Below are positions 51,004-59,283 of a stretch of 64,000 nt of DNA, in pieces. Source of the stretch: DAOTXS01 sp034433515. GTDB lineage: Bacteria > Chloroflexota > Anaerolineae > UBA4142. The stretch is taken from contig DAOUAL010000019.1 in the NCBI GenBank assembly GCA_034433515.1, forward strand, positions 1 through 64,000, given 5' to 3'. Positions within the stretch are counted from its first letter, which is position 1, and each line of letters opens with the position of its first letter. The position numbers and the translations under genes were made by a program. Below the pieces are notes generated by a model. That model did not search any database and was not told the DNA's origin. It worked only from the letters and a program-made list of their open reading frames with translations.

Positions 51004-52115
51004 TGTATCGAATCGCATGGATGCCCGGCGATGGTGTCGGAAAAGAAGTGATGCAAGCCACGCGCGTCGTCCTCGATGCGCTGAAACTCGATGCGCAATA
51101 CACCCACGCGGACATTGGCTGGGAATTTTGGTGCAACGAAGGCGAAGCGTTACCGCCACGCACCATTGACATTCTGCGCCAATCGCATTGCGCCTTGTTC
51201 GGTGCGATCACGTCCAAGCCAAAAGAGAAAGCCGCTGCCGAACTTGCGCCGCATCTGCGCGGCAAAGGCCTGGTGTATCGCAGCCCGATTGTGCGTCTGC
51301 GCCAGATGTTTGATTTGTACGTCAACCTGCGCCCGTGCAAGGCGTACCCCGGCAATCCGCTGAACTACCGCGACGACATTGACCTCGTTGTCTTTCGCGA
51401 AAACACGCAAGGGCTGTACGCCGGCGTCGAGTTTCATCCAGTACCCGAGGCAGTGCGTTCAACGCTCGAAGCATATAGTGTACCGATGCGCGCTTTCCAA
51501 AATGTTGCCGCGGATGATATGGCGCTCACCGTACGTGTGATTACGCGGCAAGGGGCAGAGCGCATCGTGCGGCGCGCTTTTGAGTACGCGCAAAGATTTG
51601 GGTATCCTAGTGTAACGCTCGTTGAAAAACCCAACGTGTTGCGCGAGACCAGCGGCTTGATGACCCGGGTCGCGCACCAAGTTGCGCAAGATTTCCCTAG
51701 CATCGAATTATGGGAAGCCAACATTGATGCAATGGCGATGTGGCTCCTCAAGAATCCGCAACAGTACGGCGTGCTGGTTACAAGCAATCTCTTTGGCGAT
51801 GTGATTTCCGATTTGTGCGCGCAACTCGTTGGCGGGTTGGGTTTTGCGGCAAGTGGCAACATCGGCGATACGTTTGCCGTGTTCGAACCGACGCACGGCT
51901 CAGCCCCGAAATATGCCGGGCAATACAAGGTTAATCCGATGGCGACCTTTCTTGCGGCAAAATTGATGCTCGATTGGCTGGGCGAAACGGAAAAGGCAAT
52001 GCGCTTGGAAAACGCGATTGCCGCCGTGATTGCAGAAGGCAAAGTGAGAACGTACGATATGGGCGGAAAAAATTCGACGATGGAAATGGCAGAGGCGGTC
52101 GCAGGAAAATTATGA
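51003..52115 (+). CDS. Homoisocitrate dehydrogenase
   Basis: NAD-dependent beta-decarboxylating dehydrogenase of 370 residues producing 2-oxoadipate. IAWMPGDGVGKEVMQ opens it; RSPIVRLRQMFDLYVNLRP holds the substrate Arg residues, and RENTQGLYAGVE, VEKPNVLRETSGL and NLFGDVISDLCAQLVGGLG the metal Asp residues. GDTFAVFEPTHGSAPKYAG is the NAD site. Isopropylmalate dehydrogenase is the alternative, but the operon and the absence of leu genes favour homoisocitrate. Confidence 0.9.
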   Translation: MYRIAWMPGDGVGKEVMQATRVVLDALKLDAQYTHADIGWEFWCNEGEALPPRTIDILRQSHCALFGAITSKPKEKAAAELAPHLRGKGLVYRSPIVRLRQMFDLYVNLRPCKAYPGNPLNYRDDIDLVVFRENTQGLYAGVEFHPVPEAVRSTLEAYSVPMRAFQNVAADDMALTVRVITRQGAERIVRRAFEYAQRFGYPSVTLVEKPNVLRETSGLMTRVAHQVAQDFPSIELWEANIDAMAMWLLKNPQQYGVLVTSNLFGDVISDLCAQLVGGLGFAASGNIGDTFAVFEPTHGSAPKYAGQYKVNPMATFLAAKLMLDWLGETEKAMRLENAIAAVIAEGKVRTYDMGGKNSTMEMAEAVAGKL

Positions 52116-52196
52116 TCTGCGACTTTCGCAAATTTGTGCAAATGATTTTTGTTGAGGCAATTCGCGGAAGAAATTGTCTTGTGGTAGAATGGCAAT

Positions 52197-52901
52197 ATGA
52201 CAACAACCAATGACCAACTTGCCGCGCTCGCCAGATCGCTGGTGGACGCAGCAGCGCCAAAGAATCTAACGTTACGCGTGATGAGCGGCGTCGCCGTCTA
52301 TCTCACCTGCCCCAGCATCGGAACGCATCCGGCGTTACAACGGCAAATCAAGGATGTGGATTTCGTCGCGCCGGTTGCGCAATGGGATGCGCTGGCGGAT
52401 GTTTTCAAATCGAAGGGTGTAACGTTGCGCCGTAAATCGGCAGACGCGTGGCTATTCGATCAAGAGGGCATTCAAATCGAACTGTGTGGCACTAGATTCG
52501 ATTACGCCGATTTATCGTCACGGCTGGCGCTTGCTTCGCCCACTTTATCGGTAACCGATTTGTTGCTGTTCAAGTTGCAACGTCAACCCTTTGAGGAACG
52601 CGATATTCAAGATGCCATTGCATTGTTGCTCGATCATCGCGTGGCGAAAGATGAAGCAGAAGACCAAATCAATCACGAGTACATCGCCCAATTATGCCGG
52701 CGCAATTGGCAGCTGTTTCATCGCGTGTACGATAATACGGTCACGTTAGAAAAGATACTCGACAAGTATATCGAGCCAGAGGAGGCACAACTGGTGTGGC
52801 GGCGCATCGAGTTGATTCAAGGCGATATGGATCAACAACCCAAATCGTTGGGCTGGATGATCCATCAGTTTTTGAAAAAGCCAACGCAAGTGCCGCGTTA
52901 A
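52197..52901 (+). CDS. Nucleotidyltransferase-fold protein
   Basis: 234 residues. RVMSGVAVYLTCPSIG with QIKDVDFVAP carries the GS-like and DxD-like elements of a nucleotidyltransferase/AbiEii-type fold, and ELCGTRFDYADLS is the second half of the core. LLLFKLQRQPFEERDIQDAI is typical of that superfamily's helix. Not classified further. A TAGAAT -10 lies at 52185-52190, seven bases before ATG 52197, so the mRNA is leaderless. A terminator follows. Confidence 0.65.
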   Translation: MTTTNDQLAALARSLVDAAAPKNLTLRVMSGVAVYLTCPSIGTHPALQRQIKDVDFVAPVAQWDALADVFKSKGVTLRRKSADAWLFDQEGIQIELCGTRFDYADLSSRLALASPTLSVTDLLLFKLQRQPFEERDIQDAIALLLDHRVAKDEAEDQINHEYIAQLCRRNWQLFHRVYDNTVTLEKILDKYIEPEEAQLVWRRIELIQGDMDQQPKSLGWMIHQFLKKPTQVPR

Positions 52902-52905
52902 ATGG

Positions 52906-52940
52906 GGAGGGGCGTAGCATGCTACGCCCCTCCGTTTTTT
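52906..52940 (+). terminator. Intrinsic terminator after the nucleotidyltransferase gene
   Basis: GGAGGGGCGTAGC (52906-52918) / GCTACGCCCCTCC (52921-52933), then GTTTTTT. Very strong 13-bp stem between convergent genes. Confidence 0.95.
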
Positions 52941-53154
52941 ATACTACAAACTCGTACGCGCAATTTGGACACATCACCAAGCCACATTTCCGCGCGAGTC
53001 CGCACGCTGCACATTGCCGCGCCTCACCTGCCTCAAAACTTTTGCCGCAAAGCGGACAGCAAAGTTTGGATGGATGACCCACCACGGACGCTGGACGATC
53101 CTTCGGCGTCGTCCGTCCTTCGTCTTCGGTCAATCTAGAAAATCGCCAACGCAT
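52939..53154 (-). CDS. Small zinc-ribbon protein linked to feoB
   Basis: 71 residues. The C-terminal half has eight cysteines: CCPLCGKSFEAGEARQCAAC then ARKCGLVMCPNCAYEF, a pattern seen in small proteins encoded next to feoB in several phyla. The N-terminal about 25 residues are repeat-encoded (LTEDEGRTTPKDRP). The start at 53154 overlaps the feoB 3' end by 20 bases, and GTG 53085 is an alternative. Possible role: cofactor for Fe(II) uptake. Confidence 0.7.
   Translation of the reverse strand: MRWRFSRLTEDEGRTTPKDRPASVVGHPSKLCCPLCGKSFEAGEARQCAACGLARKCGLVMCPNCAYEFVV
53084..53133. repeat. GGACGAC/GTCGTCC palindromic repeat between the zinc-ribbon gene and feoB
   Basis: GGACGATCCTTCGGC (53093-53107) faces GTCGTCCGTCCTTCGTC. 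Member of the CCTTCGTC family. Ends next to the feoB stop. Confidence 0.65.
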
Positions 53155-55132
53155 ATCTGGCTATTCCTCCAACAATCACCGCCAGCATAATCGTGAACGT
53201 GGCGATGCCCAACGCGGGACGCAGTCCTAATTCCTTGTTCAACACCGCAAATGTCGCGAGGCACGGAATGTACAACGTGTTGACAAGGGCATACACAAAC
53301 AACTGGTGCGGGGTCATAAATGAGAGTAAATTGTGCGCGCCCGCACCATATTGCACCAGCGCAAGGGTAACCAAGAATTGCAACGCCAGTTCTTTGCGGA
53401 GGGTCGCAAAGATCAAGGTCAATCCCGCAACGGCTGGTAGCCCCAGCCACCCTTCGACAATTGGCGTGAGCGGCGCCGTGAACAGCCAAATCGTGTTCGT
53501 TTCATACAACGCGCCCATCACAAAACTGCCGATCAAGACGATGGGTAATGCCATCAGTAGAAATTCTTTGAAACGAAACCATGTTTTGTGCACAATGACG
53601 CTGGGGGTTGGCACGCGGAACGGAAACATTTCCATCACAAGATCATCTGAACGTCCTGCCATCAGTTGGTTCAAGCCGATGCCAATCGCGATCAAGAGCG
53701 CGAGCGAGATCAACAACAAGGCAACGCCATACTGCCAGCCGGCAAACATGGCGGTTGCTCCAACGATGACAGCGATGCGCGCGCTGCACGGCGTCAAGAC
53801 AATGAGTGTACTCGCAATGATGCGTTCGCGGAGCGTTGTCAGTACACGTGTCCCCATAATTGCCGGGACATTGCAACCCGCGCCCGCGAGCAAAAGAATC
53901 ACCGCGCGTCCGTGCAAGCCCAAACGTTTCATCAATGCATCGAGCAGAAACGCAATCGAGTTCATATAGCCGGTGTCTTCAAGAATCGCCAAGAGGGCGT
54001 AAAAGGTGAGCACGTACGGAATGCCGATTTCGAACGCGGCTTCGAGTCCCGCATCCAAACCCCAGAGCGCAATGTTTGCCCAAATGCTTTCGCCCAAGAT
54101 CAAACCTACGATGGTTTGAATGGGCGGTGAGACGAATGTTTCCCAAAGACCGGCAAAGGCTTCGCTGAGTGTGCCGCCCATCCAAAACAAAAATCCAAAC
54201 AAGGCGATCAACACGGCGATCAGAATCGGAACGCCGGTGATCGGTTGAATAGACCAACGCCACAGTCTGACCGAAAGGGGGTCATGCAAGGGTTGTTGGA
54301 TTTGCGCGTTTCGTGCAATCGCTTGGGCTAGTTTGTGCCGCACGCGCGGCAGATGCAAACTAAGCGGCTCGCCCACCCGTGCTTCGATTGCTGTGCTTAG
54401 CTCGCGCGCTTGGGCAAGGATTGCCGTGCCGTTGGGCAACTGTTCGACGGCGCGCCCAATCTCCGCATCTTCTTCCAGCAACAGAATCGCGAGTGTGCGC
54501 GGTTTCATATGCGACGGGATTTCGATCAAGGTTGCCTGAATCGTTTTGGTAAGGGCATGAAGGGCTGTTTCGATTTCAGGGTCGTACGTCGGGGCAGCCG
54601 ACTGGCAGGGTAGTTGCTCAACGGTTGTCAATACTTCTTCTATGCCGATACCGCGCGTCGCAATGGTGGGCACGACCGGCACCTGCAAATCGTGCGCCAA
54701 CCGAGCGAAATCAATTGCGATGCCAGCCCGAGCGGCTTCGTCCATCAAATTCACGGCGACAACGAGCGGCAGTCCAAGATCGAGAAATTGCAAGACCAGA
54801 TATAAATTGCGTTCCAAGTTGGTCGCGTCGGTGATTGCCACGATGGCATTGGGGGGATTGTCCAACACCGCTTGACGGGCAATGCGTTGATCTTCACTCA
54901 ATGCGCCGAGCGCATACGTGCCGGGCAGATCCAAAATGCCGATGCGTTTGCCGCGGTGGTGGGTTACTCCAAAGTTGAGCGAAACGGTTTTGCCGGGATA
55001 ATGCGCGGTCTCGGCGTTGCCGCCGGTCAAGCGATTGAAGAACGAAGACTTGCCCACATTGGGATTGCCGGCAAGTGCAATGGTTAAATCCGTGTCTGCA
55101 AATTTTGGCGTGAGTGTGTGACAAAAAGACAT
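53135..55132 (-). CDS. feoB: Ferrous iron transport protein B
   Basis: Inner-membrane Fe(II) importer, 665 residues. GTPase domain residues 15-170: G1 LAGNPNVGKSSFF, G3 DLPGTYALGALS, G4 NLMDEA. A linker domain follows, then about eight to ten membrane helices with LLAGAGCNVPAIMGTRVL and LTPCSARIAVIVGA (conserved Cys). FeoB, the zinc-ribbon gene and a DtxR-type regulator form one locus. FeoA is not separate; its SH3-like domain is fused to the regulator. No stop or frameshift. Confidence 0.96.
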   Translation of the reverse strand: MSFCHTLTPKFADTDLTIALAGNPNVGKSSFFNRLTGGNAETAHYPGKTVSLNFGVTHHRGKRIGILDLPGTYALGALSEDQRIARQAVLDNPPNAIVAITDATNLERNLYLVLQFLDLGLPLVVAVNLMDEAARAGIAIDFARLAHDLQVPVVPTIATRGIGIEEVLTTVEQLPCQSAAPTYDPEIETALHALTKTIQATLIEIPSHMKPRTLAILLLEEDAEIGRAVEQLPNGTAILAQARELSTAIEARVGEPLSLHLPRVRHKLAQAIARNAQIQQPLHDPLSVRLWRWSIQPITGVPILIAVLIALFGFLFWMGGTLSEAFAGLWETFVSPPIQTIVGLILGESIWANIALWGLDAGLEAAFEIGIPYVLTFYALLAILEDTGYMNSIAFLLDALMKRLGLHGRAVILLLAGAGCNVPAIMGTRVLTTLRERIIASTLIVLTPCSARIAVIVGATAMFAGWQYGVALLLISLALLIAIGIGLNQLMAGRSDDLVMEMFPFRVPTPSVIVHKTWFRFKEFLLMALPIVLIGSFVMGALYETNTIWLFTAPLTPIVEGWLGLPAVAGLTLIFATLRKELALQFLVTLALVQYGAGAHNLLSFMTPHQLFVYALVNTLYIPCLATFAVLNKELGLRPALGIATFTIMLAVIVGGIARYALAIF

Positions 55133-55169
55133 TTCAGAATTCCAAGTTTTAAATCCAAAATCAAAAATC

Positions 55170-55240
55170 TATCGTGCAAAGGGCGTGGTGGAAACTCGAT
55201 GTTTAGCCATGTCTGTCAACTTCTGTCTGTTGTTGCACTA
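55170..55240. mobile_element. MITE remnant (copy C, internally deleted)
   Basis: Matches copy A over GTGGTGGAAACTCGATGTTT, AGCCATGTCTGTCAA and the terminal TTGTTGCACTA, with the middle deleted. Its minus strand encodes the last residues of the DtxR-type regulator. Confidence 0.8.
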
Positions 55241-55952
55241 GTTTGCCAACGGAATTTTGAAGATTTGGGATTTCTTTGACCCAAATTCTTTGGGCAAGAT
55301 TTCTTCCTAGGGCATAATGCGCACGCCCCACACGCACCAACACCGGACCTCCAAACGGCGCACAGTTTTCAAGTTCGATTTCCGTGTTGGGCAATAGGCC
55401 CAGAGTTGCCAAGTGTCGCAATGCCGCTGGCGTCTCGGTATTGATGCGCACAATCGTTGCGCGCGTGGCGGGCGCGCACTCCGCCAACGAGGTTTGCGTG
55501 CCACGTTCCATCGGACGCGCGCTGGGAATCAGGTTGCCGTGTGGACACGTGGCTGGATTGCCTAGTTGTTCTGCAAGCGATTGGGTGGTTTGATCGGAAA
55601 CGTGATGCTCGACCTGATCGGCTTGTTCGTGCGCTTGTGCCCAGTCAAGCCCCAGCACATCGGTGAAATGGCGTTCAACGAGACGATGCCGACGCAACAG
55701 GGCGAGCGCGCGCTCACGGCCTAGATCGGTCAAGCCAAGTTTGCGGCCAACGTCCACACGAACCAGCGATTGTTTGACGAGCGCTTGCAGCGAAGAGGCA
55801 AAGGGCACATCAAGTTCATCGGCAAGCGTGCCGATGGTCAGCGTGCGCTGGTTCTCCTCTGCGCGCGCCAGCGTGAGCAGAATCATTTCGGCGGTTTCAC
55901 CGAGCGTGGCTTGCGACGATTTCATCCGGTTAAGCATCCAAACCTCTGCCAT
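55203..55952 (-). CDS. DtxR/MntR-family metal-dependent repressor with FeoA domain
   Basis: About 249 residues. The winged-helix DNA-binding domain (LGETAEMILLTLARAEE ... TIGTLADELDVPFASSLQALV) is followed by a dimerisation domain with metal ligands in HHVSDQTTQSLAEQLG and CPHG, and then a FeoA/SH3-like C-terminal domain (LATLGLLPNTEIELEN ... YALGRNLAQRIWV). Likely an iron-responsive repressor of feoB. I use ATG 55952 because the longer TTG start at 55991 would lie within the -10/operator. The last residues (GKLVQQQTEVDRHG) are MITE-encoded. Confidence 0.85.
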   Translation of the reverse strand: MAEVWMLNRMKSSQATLGETAEMILLTLARAEENQRTLTIGTLADELDVPFASSLQALVKQSLVRVDVGRKLGLTDLGRERALALLRRHRLVERHFTDVLGLDWAQAHEQADQVEHHVSDQTTQSLAEQLGNPATCPHGNLIPSARPMERGTQTSLAECAPATRATIVRINTETPAALRHLATLGLLPNTEIELENCAPFGGPVLVRVGRAHYALGRNLAQRIWVKEIPNLQNSVGKLVQQQTEVDRHG

Positions 55953-55974
55953 AATATCGTGCAAACTTTCAATA

Positions 55975-56005
55975 TTAGTATATACTAACAATAGACGGGC
56001 GTCAA
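55975..56005 (-). promoter_or_regulatory. Promoter and 14-bp operator of the regulator gene
   Basis: On minus, TTGACG (56005-56000), 17-base spacer, TATACT (55982-55977). The palindrome TTAGTATATACTAA (55975-55988) overlaps the -10 and resembles iron/manganese boxes of DtxR-type repressors, suggesting autoregulation. 56006-56117 contains no gene. Confidence 0.65.
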
Positions 56006-56117
56006 GGAGGCCAGGTCAAGGTTTGGTCAGATTTGGGTCAGAGTTGGACGCTAAAAACAAAAAGCAAGCCCCTGATTTTGGAGATTGCTTTGTTCACCGT
56101 CGCTGTTAGACCGATGG

Positions 56118-57515
56118 TTACACTTGATACAGCAAATCCATATACATCTTGAGCAAGTCGCTCACCATCCCGCGTAGTTCCACTGCGGACGCCATCCCGT
56201 AAATGGGTCCCACCCCGGAGGGCGCGTCGGGATGTTCCTTCACGTACGCGATTGCCTCTTTCAAATCGGTGAGGAATTGTTCCGCAACGCCGGGTTGTGT
56301 GTGCCGCAAGGTTACGCAGAGGTGAACGGCGGGCGGCGAATGCAGTCCATTTAGCCCCCACCCCTTGCGCGTCATCTGTTCCATCACTTGAAAGATGTCG
56401 AGCGAGTCGGACATGAACGCGATGACGAACAATGGATCGCTGCACAGTTGCAATTCCGGCATTTCGCGGATGCCTTGTTTGATTTTCGATGCGGTTTCTA
56501 AGATCGCTTTGGCAGCGCGCAAATAGCCGGCTTCACCCATCGAAACCATCGCTGCCCAGCATGCCGCGCTCAACGCGCCGGGGCGACTGCCGGCAAAGGT
56601 CGGCGAAAAGTACAAGCCACCGGGCCAATCGGTGGAGGTGAAATATTGAAAGTGGCGCAGTTCGGCATCGCGATACAAAACGACGGAGGTGCCTTTGGGC
56701 GCGTAGCCGTACTTGTGCGTATCGGCGGAAATTGAGGTGACGCCGGGCAAACGAAAATCGAAACGCGGTACCGGGTAGCCAAGTTTTTCTGCCCAGGGTA
56801 GCAAAAAGCCGCCCAGACAACCATCGGTGTGAAAGCCAATGTGGTGTGCGCGCGCGAGTTCGGAGAGTTCCTCAATCGGATCAACGATGCCGTGCGGGAA
56901 GGGCGGCGCCGAGCCGATCATCACAATCGTGTTGGGCGTGATTGCGTCGCGCATCGCGGCAACATCCGCGCGAAAATCGGGCCCAACCGGAATGCGGTGC
57001 ATTGTGATGTTGAAATACTGCGCCGCTTTGTCGAAGGCGGCGTGTGCAGTAGTGGGCGCGATCATTTCCGGCGCGGTGATCCCTTTGGTCTCGCGCGCCC
57101 AATCGCGGTACGTTTTCATCGCCAGCAAAATGCTTTCCGTGCCGCCAGACGTAACGGTGCCGCACGCGCCGCTTGGCGCGTTGAGCATATGCGCGGTCAT
57201 CGAAACGATTTCCGCCTCAAACTTGGTCGTCGAGGGCCAAATATCGGCGTGGAGCGGGTTGCTTTGCGAGTGTAGCGCGTAGACGCGATTGACGAAATCA
57301 ATGTGCGCGTTGTCGCCGTGATAGACCGCCCCGGAAACCTTGCCGTCTTTCCACCGCGCCTCTTCGATGGATTTCAATTTCTCCATCTCGCGCAAAATTT
57401 CTTCGCGCGGCAACCCGGCGGCAGGGAGTTGCGGAAAGGTGAGGTACCCCTCTTTGTACGGCTTGAGCGATTTTTCTAATTGGGGAATCAAGTCTGCAAA
57501 TGCTGAGAAATCCAT
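56118..57515 (-). CDS. PLP-dependent decarboxylase / sphingosine-1-phosphate-lyase-like enzyme
   Basis: About 465 residues in group II PLP decarboxylase fold. Seen: AVYHGDNAHIDFVNRVYALH, VTSGGTESILLAMKTYRDW, IGFHTDGCLGGFLLPW and the Schiff-base motif SADTHKYGYAPKGTSVVLY. The arrangement, especially GTESIL and DTHKYG, is closest to S1P-lyase-like proteins rather than glutamate decarboxylase. GGAG precedes ATG 57515. Downstream of an FGGY kinase on the same strand; a phosphorylated substrate is likely. Confidence 0.88.
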   Translation of the reverse strand: MDFSAFADLIPQLEKSLKPYKEGYLTFPQLPAAGLPREEILREMEKLKSIEEARWKDGKVSGAVYHGDNAHIDFVNRVYALHSQSNPLHADIWPSTTKFEAEIVSMTAHMLNAPSGACGTVTSGGTESILLAMKTYRDWARETKGITAPEMIAPTTAHAAFDKAAQYFNITMHRIPVGPDFRADVAAMRDAITPNTIVMIGSAPPFPHGIVDPIEELSELARAHHIGFHTDGCLGGFLLPWAEKLGYPVPRFDFRLPGVTSISADTHKYGYAPKGTSVVLYRDAELRHFQYFTSTDWPGGLYFSPTFAGSRPGALSAACWAAMVSMGEAGYLRAAKAILETASKIKQGIREMPELQLCSDPLFVIAFMSDSLDIFQVMEQMTRKGWGLNGLHSPPAVHLCVTLRHTQPGVAEQFLTDLKEAIAYVKEHPDAPSGVGPIYGMASAVELRGMVSDLLKMYMDLLYQV

Positions 57516-57532
57516 TGACAACTCCAATCTAT

Positions 57533-57587
57533 GGTTCGTAGTGCGCAATTCATTGCGCGTCGAGTGATGAATCGCTCACTACGAACC
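57533..57587. repeat. Palindromic repeat (GGTTCGTAGTG family)
   Basis: Perfect 11-bp arms GGTTCGTAGTG (57533-57543) and CACTACGAACC (57577-57587), with GATGAATCGCTCA inside. Provides the stop codon and last residues of the FGGY kinase gene. A related unit forms the insert in leader segments L2 and L3. Confidence 0.82.
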
Positions 57588-59159
57588 TTTGCGATTTAAT
57601 CTCTCGTAGATTTTCTTGTTCTGCTTGTAAATGTTCACAAACTCGGCGAACAGTTTGTCGTAGAGTGCACGATTTGCCGGGTTCGGTTGGTACTCGCGCT
57701 GGATGTGCACGTGCTTGCCCACTTGATCGAAGGAAATGTAGCCGAGTCCGACCGAGGCGATCAGCGCGGCACCGCGCGCGTTTGCCAGTACCGGGTCTTG
57801 CACTTGGCGAATCGTGCGATTCAACACATCGGCGTGAATCTGGCACCACAGATTTGAATTTGCGCCGCCGCCCACCATATTGATTGGGTTCATTGGTCTG
57901 CCGCAAAATTTTTCCACCGGGTCGAGTAGCCAACGCGTGTTGAATGCGACGCCTTCCATCATCGCACGCGCTAGATCGGCGCGGGTGTTGTGCAACGATA
58001 AATTGTAAAAGCCGGCGCGAATCCACGCATCGTCCACCGGCGCGCGTTCGCCAAAGAGCCAAGGTGTGTAGATGACACCGCGGCTGCCGGGCGGCGATTG
58101 TTCTGCAATTTGATTAAGAGCAGCGAAGAAATTATCCGGCGATTTTAAGGCGAACGCATCGTTGGGGAACAGGATATTGTCGCGCAACCAGGTGAGATTG
58201 CCGCCCGCCATCTCTTGCGTGGCGATGAGCAGGTAGCGATCCGGAATCGCGCACGGCACCGATGCCATCGAACTGAGCAAATCGGTTTTCTTGAACGGCA
58301 GGTGCGTGGCAATCCACGACGAGGTGCCGATGTAGAGATGTGCGGCATAGTTTTCGACCGCGCCGGAACCAATCGCCGCCGCTGGAATATCGAACGCGCC
58401 GGCAACCACTTGGACATCGCGTGATAATCCCAGTTCGTCAGCCGCGCGCGGCAAAATTTTTCCAAGCACATCCATACTGCGCACAATGTCCGGAAATTTT
58501 TCGCGTTCGATTTGCGACCAGCGGATTAACTCGTCGTCGTACTGGATCAGCGCGGGATGGCGATTATCGGTTACCCAGCGAGCGACAACGGCATCGGCGG
58601 TTGTTACAAATTTGCCGGTGAGACGAAAATCAATGTAATCAACGACGTCGAGGAATTTGTGCGTGGCGCGGTAAACGTCGGGGTGTTCGTGCTTGATGTA
58701 AAGTTGGTGACCAAAACCATCTTTGCCGGAAAGAAAGGGGACGCCGCCGGTGCGTTGAATCCATTTGAAAAGTTTGAGCGGGTTGTACCCGGCAAGCGGT
58801 CCGCCGGCGATTTGGCGCGTGTACTCGGCGCCGCGCGTATCGAGCCAGGACATCGCACGCATCAGACAATTGCCGTCGCGGTCAACGGGGACGGTACTCG
58901 CGCCGGGCGTACTCGCGCACACGGCAACGATTTTTTCGCGCGGCACGAGATTTTTCGCCAGCAAGCGTTGCGTCGCGATGACGATTTTGTTCCACCAATC
59001 GTGCGCGTCTTGCTCCGCGCCGCCATTCGGCAAAAGATAGAGCGGAATCGGTTCGCTCTCCCAGCCGCATGCTTCACCATAGATCGAAAAGAGTCCGACT
59101 TTGGCGCTGGAGGTGCCTAAATCAATTGCGAGAACATACTGGTCGGTGTGGCTCGTCAT
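57579..59159 (-). CDS. FGGY-family carbohydrate kinase (xylulokinase-like)
   Basis: 526 residues. ATP-binding phosphate-1 motif LAIDLGTSSAKVGLFS, CASTPGASTVPVDRDGN, then WTSHIG-like strands, and the FGGY signature region MVGGGANSNLWCQIHADVLN with GAALIASVGLGY. Substrate may be a ketose or polyol. GGGAGGC precedes ATG 59159; the reading frame further upstream would run through intergenic repeats. It starts the two-gene unit with the S1P-lyase-like gene, suggesting kinase then lyase action on the same compound. Confidence 0.88.
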   Translation of the reverse strand: MTSHTDQYVLAIDLGTSSAKVGLFSIYGEACGWESEPIPLYLLPNGGAEQDAHDWWNKIVIATQRLLAKNLVPREKIVAVCASTPGASTVPVDRDGNCLMRAMSWLDTRGAEYTRQIAGGPLAGYNPLKLFKWIQRTGGVPFLSGKDGFGHQLYIKHEHPDVYRATHKFLDVVDYIDFRLTGKFVTTADAVVARWVTDNRHPALIQYDDELIRWSQIEREKFPDIVRSMDVLGKILPRAADELGLSRDVQVVAGAFDIPAAAIGSGAVENYAAHLYIGTSSWIATHLPFKKTDLLSSMASVPCAIPDRYLLIATQEMAGGNLTWLRDNILFPNDAFALKSPDNFFAALNQIAEQSPPGSRGVIYTPWLFGERAPVDDAWIRAGFYNLSLHNTRADLARAMMEGVAFNTRWLLDPVEKFCGRPMNPINMVGGGANSNLWCQIHADVLNRTIRQVQDPVLANARGAALIASVGLGYISFDQVGKHVHIQREYQPNPANRALYDKLFAEFVNIYKQNKKIYERLNRKGS

Positions 59160-59235
59160 TGTGCCTCCCACGTGCAGACCGCCGACGGCGGACAAATGCA
59201 TTGCAAATACACGTTTGACTATTCGAGCAGGATGA

Positions 59236-59272
59236 GAGATTGCTTCGCCGCTTTGCGGCTCGCAATGACAAT
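59236..59272. repeat. Dispersed ATTGCTTCGC / GCGGCTCGCAATGAC repeat
   Basis: GATTGCTTCGCCGCTTTGCG followed by GCTCGCAATGAC, the common bacterial GCAATGACG-type palindrome; a second one is at 62813-62897. It fills the gap 59160-59283 together with short AT-rich flanks. Confidence 0.7.
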
Positions 59273-59283
59273 CGGCGGTCGTT

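Noticed and set aside
51003..52115. Isopropylmalate dehydrogenase (leuB)
   Set aside because: Same family, but it directly follows the homoaconitase subunit genes and no leu genes are present.
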